DNA of 64,000 bases, from assembly GCF_001401155.1 (NCBI RefSeq), contig NZ_LJRO01000117.1:62001-126000 (forward strand). Direction: 5' to 3'. The position numbers and the translations under genes are program-made. Positions 57,079 through 64,000 of the stretch are shown one piece after another. Under the pieces are notes generated by a model. The model searched no databases and was not told the DNA's origin. It saw nothing but the letters and a program-made list of their open reading frames with translations. Source of the DNA: Pseudomonas tremae. Its GTDB lineage: Bacteria; Pseudomonadota; Gammaproteobacteria; Pseudomonadales; Pseudomonadaceae. The stretch's first letter is position 1. Each line of letters begins with the position of its first letter.

Positions 57079-58272
57079 ATGCGGCATTCCATTTCAAATG
57101 ATGTAGCCACGATCAGCCGTATCAGCGCGGTGCCGGCTATCCTGCAAGTCATTACCGAGTCCACTGGCCTGGGCTTCGCGGCAGTGGCGCGCGTTACCGA
57201 AGACTCCTGGACGGCCTGCGCAGTCCTCGACAACCTTAATTTCGGTTTGAAGCCCGGTGGCGAGCTGGAAGTGACCAGTACGATCTGTCACGAGATACGC
57301 TCCTCTCACAAACCGGTAGTGATTGATCACGTTGCTGACGACGAGATGTTCTGCGCGCATCACACCCCGCGTCGTTACAACTTTCAGAGCTACATATCGA
57401 TACCGATTTTTCTCACGGATGGCAGCTTTTTCGGCACCATTTGCGCGCTGGACCCCAAGCCCGCCAAACTGACCGGCACGCCTATCGAGGCGATGATGGT
57501 GTCATTCGCGCGCCTTCTGGCATTGCAGATAGAGGCCGAGGAAAACATGCAGCGGGTGCAGGCCGATCTTCTGGCCGAGCGTGAGGTGGCCGAACTGCGC
57601 GATCAATTCATCGCCGTTCTGGGGCATGACCTGCGTAACCCACTGTTTGCCATCAATGCAGGTGCCGAGCTGTTGCTGCGCCGCCCGCTGGATGACAAGA
57701 CCCTGCAAGTCGTCCAGCACATCCTGACCTCGGGCCAGCGTGCTTCGCAGTTAGTCGATGACGTGCTGGATTTTGCCCGTGGTCGCATGGGGCACGGCAT
57801 TCCGTTGAGCATTCACGATGCTCATGGCCTGGACAAGACGCTTGAACATGTGATCTCCGAGGTGCAGCGTGTGCATCCTGACCGGCTGATTCGCTCGAAT
57901 ATCGGAGCGCTCGAGCTTATTCGCTGCGACCATGAGCGAATCGCACAATTGCTGTCCAATCTGGTGTCCAACGCAATCTCTCATGGTGACGCCCAAAGCT
58001 CGGTCGAGGTGAATGCCGGGGTGCGCGGTGATCTTTTTGTGCTCAGCGTTGCCAACCAGGGCGAGCCGATCCCCGAGTCGATGCGTTCGCAGCTTTTCCT
58101 TCCATACTCACGGCCGATTACCAACGAACCGCAGGCCGGACTGGGCTTGGGTTTGTACATTGCCAGCGAGATAGCCCGAGCTCATGGCGGCGTGCTTGAG
58201 GTGTGCTCGACGCATGAAGGTGGCACCGTATTCACTTTCAGCATGCCGTTGAAGTCGGCCAGCGATTGCTGA
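57079..58272 (+). CDS. GAF-domain sensor histidine kinase
   Basis: This 397-residue soluble kinase has a GAF domain at about 15-150 (STGLGFAAVARVTEDSWTACAVLD, ICHEIRSSHKPVVIDHV, SYISIPIFLTDGSFFGTICALDP), a short coiled coil, H-box VLGHDLRNPLFAIN near 180, N-box LSNLVSNAISHG near 296 and G-box GLGLGLYIASEIARAHGG near 360. I prefer the ATG at 57079 with AGGT upstream to the one at 57037. It follows the PAS kinase by 125 nt in the same direction, and the kinase halves are alike. It too lacks a neighbouring regulator, so the two kinases may share a distant partner. Confidence 0.9.
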   Translation: MRHSISNDVATISRISAVPAILQVITESTGLGFAAVARVTEDSWTACAVLDNLNFGLKPGGELEVTSTICHEIRSSHKPVVIDHVADDEMFCAHHTPRRYNFQSYISIPIFLTDGSFFGTICALDPKPAKLTGTPIEAMMVSFARLLALQIEAEENMQRVQADLLAEREVAELRDQFIAVLGHDLRNPLFAINAGAELLLRRPLDDKTLQVVQHILTSGQRASQLVDDVLDFARGRMGHGIPLSIHDAHGLDKTLEHVISEVQRVHPDRLIRSNIGALELIRCDHERIAQLLSNLVSNAISHGDAQSSVEVNAGVRGDLFVLSVANQGEPIPESMRSQLFLPYSRPITNEPQAGLGLGLYIASEIARAHGGVLEVCSTHEGGTVFTFSMPLKSASDC

Positions 58273-58503
58273 AAACCAATGGCGCGGGATCGCCTGACGC
58301 CCTCTAAGGCCTCGCAGAACACTGCGTTTGCCGATGCCTCGCTGTTCAACATCGCCGTGCTTTGACCATCTTTGTTACAAACTCTCGCATCGCTTTACTT
58401 GCTCATCGGCATCGCCGGAACGAACCTGCAGCCTCGGTTGACATCAAAGGCCTGAGTCTCCTTCGTCGTACCCGGAGACTTCACCTGTACCCAGAGGTAT
58501 GTG

Positions 58504-58824
58504 ATGAACAGTTTTGTGCGCAATCTTGTAGGCGGTGTGCTTGTGGCGTTGTCCGGAATCAGCGCCGTTCACGCTCAGACCCTGCCCAACAGCACCCTGA
58601 ATAATGGCGCCAGCAGCAACCCCTACAACAGCCCGACCAAACGCTCCAACCCCAATAGCCGTCAGGGCACGGAATCGAGTACGCCACGCGCGCCCGGCCC
58701 CAATATTGCGCCACCGGTGCGCAGGCCAACGCTGGAGAACGGCGGTATCGGTAACGGCTACCCGACGCGCCAGACCTCTCCGCGTCCCTCTGCACCGACA
58801 ACCGACCCCAAACGCGGTAACTGA
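58504..58824 (+). CDS. Small secreted low-complexity protein
   Basis: This 106-residue protein has a signal peptide (cleavage after VHA, about residue 24). The mature part is disordered and rich in Pro, Asn, Ser and Arg (NNGASSNPYNSPTKRSNP, RAPGPNIAPPVRRP). An ATG at 58504 is preferred to the GTG at 58501, with AGAGGT upstream. The function is unknown. Its stop is 61 nt before the dehydrogenase gene, so they may be co-expressed. Confidence 0.72.
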   Translation: MNSFVRNLVGGVLVALSGISAVHAQTLPNSTLNNGASSNPYNSPTKRSNPNSRQGTESSTPRAPGPNIAPPVRRPTLENGGIGNGYPTRQTSPRPSAPTTDPKRGN

Positions 58825-58885
58825 CTCTCTGATCACGCGCCCGCCGACCGGCGCGGCACCCGTTCAATGCATTAAGGAAATGCTC

Positions 58886-60049
58886 ATGCTTAGAAAAACC
58901 CTGATTGCGACATGGTGTACCGCTGCCATTCTGAGCCTGCCGATGACGGCCAGCGCTGCTACGCAAGAATACAAAAGCGAGCAGGGCACAGTGACGGTCA
59001 GCTCTGTGGCTGAAGGGCTGAACCATCCATGGGCGCTGGCGTTTCTTCCGGACAAACAGGGCATGCTGGTGACAGAACGATCCGGCAACCTGCGCTTGGT
59101 ATCGGCTGACGGCAAGTTGTCCGGTCCGCTTTCCGGCGTGCCGGAAGTCTGGGCGCAGAAGCAGGGAGGCCTGCTCGATGTTGTGTTGTCGCCAGAATTC
59201 GCCAAGGACCGCATGGTGTACCTGACTTACTCCGAAGGCAGCGGCAAGACCCCCGCCGAGGGCGATACTGCTGGCACGGCGGCAGGTCGTGGTCGTCTTT
59301 CGGCTGACATGACCCGACTGGAAGACTTTGAAGTCATCTTCCGCCAGGAGCCCAAGCTGTCGGTCGGCAACCATTTTGGCGCGCGAATGGTCTTTGATCG
59401 CGACGGCTACCTGTTTATCGCGTTGGGCGAGAACAATAATCGATCTGCCTCACAGGATCTGGACAAGCTGCAAGGCAAGGTCGTGCGCCTTTATTCGGAC
59501 GGCAGCGTGCCGAAAGACAACCCTTTTGTGGGGCAGAAAAACGTCCGGCCTGAAATATGGTCCTATGGCCATCGCAACCCACAGGGTGCAGCGCTCAACC
59601 CGTGGACCGGGACTGTATGGATCAACGAACACGGCCCCAAGGGCGGCGACGAATTGAACATTATCGAGCGGGGTCAGAATTACGGCTGGCCGCTCGCGAC
59701 TCACGGTATCAATTATTCGGGTGAGCCGATCCCTGAGGCCAAGGGCAAGTTTGTCGAAGGCACCAAGGTGCCGTTTCAGGTCTGGGAAGTGTCACCGGGC
59801 ATCAGCGGCATGGCGTTCTACGACCACAGCCTTATCAAGGCATGGGACCACAATCTGTTCATCGGCGCGCTGGCCACTCAAGAGTTGATCAGGCTGCAAT
59901 TTGACGGCGACAAGATTGTTCATGAAGAACGACTGTTGAAAGACATGAAGCAGCGTATTCGAGACGTGCGTCAGGGGCCGGACGGTTATTTGTATGTGTT
60001 GACCGATGAAGATAATGGCAGCGTACTGAAGGTCGGGCTGGCTAAATAA
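58886..60049 (+). CDS. PQQ-dependent aldose (sugar) dehydrogenase, YliI/Asd-like
   Basis: This 387-residue soluble periplasmic beta-propeller dehydrogenase has a signal peptide ending ASA-AT. Key motifs of the PF07995 family: NHPWALAFLPD near 50, VGNHFGARMVFDRDGYLF near 155, EIWSYGHRNPQGAALNP near 228 and WINEHGPKGGDELNIIERGQNYGWP near 250, which includes the PQQ and calcium contact region. It oxidises aldoses to lactones and passes electrons to the respiratory chain. An ATG at 58886 with AAGGA seven bases ahead is preferred to the one at 58880. A strong terminator follows. Confidence 0.9.
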   Translation: MLRKTLIATWCTAAILSLPMTASAATQEYKSEQGTVTVSSVAEGLNHPWALAFLPDKQGMLVTERSGNLRLVSADGKLSGPLSGVPEVWAQKQGGLLDVVLSPEFAKDRMVYLTYSEGSGKTPAEGDTAGTAAGRGRLSADMTRLEDFEVIFRQEPKLSVGNHFGARMVFDRDGYLFIALGENNNRSASQDLDKLQGKVVRLYSDGSVPKDNPFVGQKNVRPEIWSYGHRNPQGAALNPWTGTVWINEHGPKGGDELNIIERGQNYGWPLATHGINYSGEPIPEAKGKFVEGTKVPFQVWEVSPGISGMAFYDHSLIKAWDHNLFIGALATQELIRLQFDGDKIVHEERLLKDMKQRIRDVRQGPDGYLYVLTDEDNGSVLKVGLAK

Positions 60050-60091
60050 TAACTCATGATGATTAAGTAATAGAACGCTAAGGCTTTAACT

Positions 60092-60121
60092 GAAAATTCC
60101 CACAATAACGTGGGAATTTTC
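60092..60121. terminator. Bidirectional terminator
   Basis: GAAAATTCCCAC and GTGGGAATTTTC form a perfect 12-bp stem with a 6-base loop between the convergent dehydrogenase (stop at 60049) and PepSY gene (stop at 60157). The A and T runs on the two sides suit both directions. Confidence 0.85.
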
Positions 60122-60156
60122 TTATCTGCACTGTAGGCAACTAGAAGATCGCTGGA

Positions 60157-60465
60157 TCAATGGTCTTCTGCGTCACGAACTACTTTGCCGGTTTTGGCAT
60201 CAACATCGTAGTTCCATTCAACACGGTTAGGGCCCTTCAACTCGATCTGGTAGACAAGCTGGCCAGTGATGGTTTTGTCCAGTTCGGTATCATGGATCGT
60301 GAAGCCTGGGTGTGCTGCGAGGGCCTGTTTGTTGAACTGTTCAAAGTCGCCCACTGTGCCAGCCTTGTGCAGGCGTACTACTTCATCGGGGCCGATATCG
60401 GCTTGGGCAACACCGGCAGCCGCAGTGAGGGCGGCGGCAGCGAAGAGGGCAGGCATAAATTTCAT
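60157..60465 (-). CDS. PepSY-domain periplasmic protein
   Basis: This 102-residue protein has a signal peptide (cleavage after AQA, residue 22) and one PepSY domain ending in VEWNYDVDAKTGKVVRDAEDH. PepSY proteins are small periplasmic binding or inhibitory modules, often controlled by two-component systems responding to metals or envelope stress. No kinase gene is directly beside it. About 300 bp separate it from the divergent TonB receptor; an iron or PepSY-related regulation of both is possible but I saw no Fur box there. Confidence 0.87.
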   Translation of the reverse strand: MKFMPALFAAAALTAAAGVAQADIGPDEVVRLHKAGTVGDFEQFNKQALAAHPGFTIHDTELDKTITGQLVYQIELKGPNRVEWNYDVDAKTGKVVRDAEDH

Positions 60466-60762
60466 AAGGTATTCCTTCTGATTGATCTGTTTTTAAATGA
60501 TTCATGACGCGCTGATTCGTTCAGCGGTTTTGTTGCGTCCAGATTAGCCATACTTACTTAATTCACGCTTAATTATTCTGCCGCGTATCATTTGTGGCGT
60601 CCGTGTTTGTTGCCTATTGTGTCAGCCACGTTTTCAGTGCCCTTTGTTTATAGTCGATCGCCACGTAAAGGTTGAAAAAAACCGGCAGTGAACGTAAAAG
60701 GTTGCCCCCTGCCGGAAGGTGCATCGCGTCTGTCCAGGCGCTGTCCTTGCGGAGTCTTATCG
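60466..60762. other. Divergent promoter region of PepSY and TonB-receptor genes
   Basis: No gene is seen. The middle (about 60540-60660) is AT-rich and should hold promoters in both directions. I did not find a 19-bp Fur-box palindrome. Confidence 0.4.
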
Positions 60763-62937
60763 ATGAGTGCGTCCAACCGACCTGCCGTGCGTTACGCCTG
60801 GCATCTGCTGCCTTTGGGCATGGCCGTCGCCTCGCCGTTGCTGGCGGCCGAGCCGCTCAGCCTGGAGGCAGTCAATGTGACCGGCTTCAGCGAGCAGGAG
60901 AGTACTTCCGATTACAGGGCCGGCAGGGCCTCGGTCGGCGGGTTTGAGCAGGCATCATTGCTGGACACGCCTGCGTCGGTTTCGGTGTTCACCGAAGCGC
61001 TGATCAAGGACCGTCAGGCAAAACTGCTGAGTGATGTGCTGCGCAATGACGCCTCGGTGGGCGACGGGTACGCGCCGGTGGGGTATTACGAAAATTTCGT
61101 GGTGCGCGGTTTTTCGCTGAATGCGGCCAACAGTTATCGCATCAATGGCCGGAGCATTGCCGGTGAACAGAACGTGGCGCTGGAGAACAAGCAGCAGGTC
61201 GAATTGCTAAAGGGTTTGTCTGGCCTGCAAAGTGGCGTTTCAGAGCCAGGCGGAGTCATCAACTACCAGACCAAACGGGCGCAGGATGTTCGCTCCGTAA
61301 CGGTCTCGACCAATGAGCACGGTGAGCGTTACCTCGCGACCGACGTCGGTGGCTGGTTCGGCAGTGAGCAGCAGTTCGGCTTGCGCGTGAATCTGGCGCA
61401 TGAGGATATTCGTTCCTACGTGCAGCACGCCGACGGTCAGCGTGACTTCGCTTCGCTGGCCTTCGACTGGAACATCAGCGAACGCGCCTTGCTGCAACTG
61501 GACGTCGAATACCAGAACAAGGAACAGCGTTCGGTGCCCGGTTATCAACTGTTGGGCGGTACAACGCTGCCCCATGATGCCTCGCCACGCAAACTGCTGG
61601 GCTATCAGAACTGGTCCAGTCCGGTGGGTATGGAATCGCTGAACATGAACGGGCGCTTCGAATACCAGTTCAACGACAGCTGGAAGGGCAGTCTCAGCGC
61701 ATCGCGCAGCCGGGTGGTGATCTATGACTACAGCGCCTTTGCCTGGGGTTGCTATGGTTCGGCCAGTTGTGCGGCTGAGGCGGTGCCCAACCACTTCAGC
61801 GCCGAGGGGGGTTATGACATCTATGATTTCCGCAGCCCTGACGATACGCGTCGCAATGACGAGATCGAGGCGGCCATGTCCGGAGTGTTCAGCACCGGTT
61901 CGCTGGCGCATCAACTGACCTTCGGCAGCAGCGCCTACCGCCGAACCGTGGACACGCGCGGAACCTTCAACGAGCTTGTGGGCTCTGGCAACATCAATCA
62001 ATCGTCAGTGCCGGTCGAACCGTCCGGCCTGCCACTGCCGCACACCGAGCGGCGTCTGGACAGCCGCCAGTACGGGCTTTTTGTCATTGACCGGATAAGC
62101 TTCGACGAGCATTGGCAAACCGTGCTGGGCGGGCGCCAGGTGCGGCTCGACGAGCAGGCGTTTGCCGAGGACGGCAGCGAAGCGCGCCACACCGAGCGCT
62201 ATGTGTTCCTGCCGCAGGCGGCGCTGATCTACAAACCGGTCGACAATGTTTCGCTCTACACGAGCTACAGCAAGGGCCTTTCGCTGGGCGGGACAGCGGC
62301 GTGGTTCACCACCAACGCCAGCGAAATCCTCGCGCCGACTGTATCGCGACAGCTGGAGGCGGGCATCAAGTACGACTGGCAACGCATGAGCCTGACTGCT
62401 GCGCTGTTTCAGGCCCGTCAGGCTTATCAGTATTCCCGGCCCAATGACGACGGCACGTTTACCTACGTCCAGCAGGGCGAGCAGAAAAACACCGGGCTGG
62501 AGCTTGGCGCGAGTGGCTGGCTGACCGAGCGCCTGCAGATTTCAGCCAGCGCAGCGGCCATCCGGTCCAGAGTCGACAGCAGTGGTACTGATGCCTATGA
62601 AGGTCATCAAACGCTCAACGTGCCTGAGTACCGGGGTACGCTGCAAGCCGATTACAGCCTGCCGATTCGCGGCCTGGCGTTGCTCGGCGGAGTGCAGTAC
62701 AGCGCCAGCAAATACGCTGACCGTGAAGGCTCGGTACAGGTCAGCGACTACGCGCTGTTCAACATCGGCAGTCGGTACAGCACCAAGGTGAGCGGGTACG
62801 ACACCGTGCTGCGCCTTACCGTCGACAACCTGTTCGACAAGCGCTACTGGCGCGATGCAGGCGAGTACCTGGGCGACGACTATCTGTTCATGGGCGCCCC
62901 CAGAACCGCCAGGCTGTCTGCGTCGATCAATTTCTAA
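60763..62937 (+). CDS. TonB-dependent siderophore receptor
   Basis: This 724-residue outer-membrane receptor has a signal peptide (cleavage near LLA-AE), a plug domain from about 35-170 (DTPASVSVFTEALIKDRQ, NFVVRGFSLNAANSYRINGRS, QVELLKGLSGLQSGVSEPGGVINYQTKRA) and a C-terminal 22-strand barrel ending in RTARLSASINF with the terminal Phe. Its TonB box is not sharply defined; LEAVNVTGF near 35 is a candidate. It imports a ferric siderophore or similar chelate using the proton-motive force. The ATG at 60763 has CGGAG before it; the longer frame to 60688 precedes the signal peptide. The next gene is an MFS transporter of the metabolite:H+ type. Confidence 0.92.
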   Translation: MSASNRPAVRYAWHLLPLGMAVASPLLAAEPLSLEAVNVTGFSEQESTSDYRAGRASVGGFEQASLLDTPASVSVFTEALIKDRQAKLLSDVLRNDASVGDGYAPVGYYENFVVRGFSLNAANSYRINGRSIAGEQNVALENKQQVELLKGLSGLQSGVSEPGGVINYQTKRAQDVRSVTVSTNEHGERYLATDVGGWFGSEQQFGLRVNLAHEDIRSYVQHADGQRDFASLAFDWNISERALLQLDVEYQNKEQRSVPGYQLLGGTTLPHDASPRKLLGYQNWSSPVGMESLNMNGRFEYQFNDSWKGSLSASRSRVVIYDYSAFAWGCYGSASCAAEAVPNHFSAEGGYDIYDFRSPDDTRRNDEIEAAMSGVFSTGSLAHQLTFGSSAYRRTVDTRGTFNELVGSGNINQSSVPVEPSGLPLPHTERRLDSRQYGLFVIDRISFDEHWQTVLGGRQVRLDEQAFAEDGSEARHTERYVFLPQAALIYKPVDNVSLYTSYSKGLSLGGTAAWFTTNASEILAPTVSRQLEAGIKYDWQRMSLTAALFQARQAYQYSRPNDDGTFTYVQQGEQKNTGLELGASGWLTERLQISASAAAIRSRVDSSGTDAYEGHQTLNVPEYRGTLQADYSLPIRGLALLGGVQYSASKYADREGSVQVSDYALFNIGSRYSTKVSGYDTVLRLTVDNLFDKRYWRDAGEYLGDDYLFMGAPRTARLSASINF

Positions 62938-63066
62938 GCCTTGTATGTGCGGGGGCATGGGCTGAGGCCCGCACCGGAACTTCGCGGCACACACGCTTGC
63001 AAGCTTTGCTATTCTTCGCGCCCTGTGAGCGCGATGCGCTCTTTTCAGCCATGTTTCGGGGTCTTC

Positions 63067-64000
63067 ATGACGGCCATCGTTCAACCCGCTCCCCAACCCT
63101 TCAGCAAAGCCGATTACAAGACCCTGAGCCTTGCGGCCCTGGGCGGGGCACTGGAAATCTACGACTTCATCATCTTCGTATTTTTCGCGCTGACCCTCAG
63201 CCAGCTGTTTTTCCCGCCTGACATGCCGGAGTGGCTACGCCTGCTGCAAAGCTTCGGGATCTTCGTGACCGGTTACCTTGCCCGGCCGCTTGGCGGGATA
63301 ATGATGGCGCATTTTGCCGACCGCCTGGGACGCAAACGGGTATTCAGCCTCAGCATCCTCATGATGGCGCTGCCTTGCCTGTTGATCGGCATCATGCCCA
63401 CCTACGCACAGATCGGCTATTGGGCACCCGTAGTGTTGTTGGCATTGCGTATCCTGCAAGGCGCGGCGGTCGGTGGCGAAGTGCCTAGTGCCTGGGCCTT
63501 CGTGGCGGAACACGCGCCCACGGGGCATCGGGGTTATGCACTCGGGGTGCTGCAGGCGGGCCTGACCTTCGGGTATCTGCTCGGTGCGTTGACCGCAACC
63601 TGGCTGGCGCGGGTCTTCAGCCCGGCAGAAATTCTCGAGTGGGCCTGGCGTATCCCTTTTTTGTTAGGGGGCGTATTTGGAGTGGTGAGTGTCTGGCTCC
63701 GTCGCTGGTTGAGTGAAACGCCGGTGTTCATGGCCATGCACGCCCAGCGTGAAGGCATGACAGAACTGCCGCTGAGCCAGGTCTTGCGCAATCACCGACG
63801 CTCCCTGCTGCCCGCCGCACTGCTGACCTTCGTGCTGACTTCTGCAGTGGTCATATTGGTAGTCATTACCCCTACGGTCATGCAGCAGCGTTTTGCTATC
63901 AGCGCAAGCCAGACATTCGCCCTCAGCGCTCTGGGCATCGTCTTTCTCAATATTGGCTGCGTGCTGGCCGGCATGCTGGTCGATCGTATCGGTGCCTGGC
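63067..64000 (+). CDS. MFS transporter of the metabolite:H+ symporter (MHS) type, partial
   Basis: The frame opens at the ATG at 63067 and runs past the right edge (311 codons visible, stop outside). The start GGALEIYDFIIFVFFALTL is typical of the MHS branch (shikimate, citrate, proline/betaine carriers), followed by VTGYLARPLGGIMMAHFADRLGRKR (motif A), LRILQGAAVGGEVPSAWAFVAEH and RWLSETPVF between the halves. Eight or more transmembrane segments are in the window. The substrate is unknown; position after a TonB receptor could mean uptake of a carboxylate or chelator, but this is only contextual. Confidence 0.88.
   Translation, partial: MTAIVQPAPQPFSKADYKTLSLAALGGALEIYDFIIFVFFALTLSQLFFPPDMPEWLRLLQSFGIFVTGYLARPLGGIMMAHFADRLGRKRVFSLSILMMALPCLLIGIMPTYAQIGYWAPVVLLALRILQGAAVGGEVPSAWAFVAEHAPTGHRGYALGVLQAGLTFGYLLGALTATWLARVFSPAEILEWAWRIPFLLGGVFGVVSVWLRRWLSETPVFMAMHAQREGMTELPLSQVLRNHRRSLLPAALLTFVLTSAVVILVVITPTVMQQRFAISASQTFALSALGIVFLNIGCVLAGMLVDRIGAW

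Noticed and set aside
60540..60760. Fur box ahead of the TonB-dependent receptor
   Set aside because: I looked for the 19-bp GATAATGATAATCATTATC-type palindrome and found no adequate match by eye.

Overview
The window reads as chromosomal DNA of a plant-associated Pseudomonas of the P. syringae group. Most genes are GC-rich, closely packed and of typical Pseudomonas families (fadD2-fadD1, hrpA RNA helicase, PA3286-type KAS III, FemAB-like GNAT, orphan betaine-type binding protein). The P. syringae signature is specific: a decayed but recognisable hopAF1 type III effector gene, two perfect HrpL promoters (GGAACC-N15-CCACTCA) and a PsmE-type alginate epimerase. No rRNA, tRNA or CRISPR array was seen. 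Nothing was searched against a database; family names come from motif reading and memory of the families.

Layout. 1-8.7 kb: end of fadD2, fadD1, hrpA and a priming beta-ketoacyl-ACP synthase III, a fatty-acid/RNA housekeeping block. 8.8-13.6 kb: a 1621-residue protein with a DUF6543 toxin-type body, leucine-rich repeats and a C-terminal NEL-like E3 ligase domain with its CxD cysteine. 13.7-19.8 kb: GNAT, ABC exporter, periplasmic cyclophilin, LysR plus alpha/beta hydrolase, small secreted protein. 19.9-24.7 kb: psmE, a calcium-repeat mannuronan C5-epimerase with an internal SGNH acetylhydrolase domain. 25-27.9 kb: EamA permease, SDR, DUF1349 and DUF3757 proteins.

28-38.7 kb is an accessory island, visibly richer in A/T, full of broken genes: two IS3-family remnants in opposite orientation around a foreign-looking secreted alpha/beta hydrolase, a LysE permease 268 nt downstream of a perfect hrp box, the hopAF1 pseudogene 252 nt downstream of another, a DUF772 transposase stub, and an apparently intact two-gene c-di-GMP unit (PhnD-like periplasmic protein plus PAS/GAF/GGDEF/EAL enzyme).

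38.7-64 kb returns to core-like genes: MscS channel, LysR/MFS pair with a C-terminally cut MFS, DEAD-box helicase, lipoproteins, TorF-like porin, CvfB-like protein, CsbD, BrkB-like protein, peptide deformylase, betaine-type binding protein and a fungal-type cytosine deaminase. An RsbQ-like hydrolase overlaps a PAS histidine kinase and is followed by a GAF histidine kinase: a sensing module without a visible response regulator. The window closes with a PQQ-type aldose dehydrogenase, a PepSY protein, a TonB-dependent receptor and a partial MHS-type MFS transporter. At least four copies of a GC-rich palindromic intergenic repeat are spread over the core parts.
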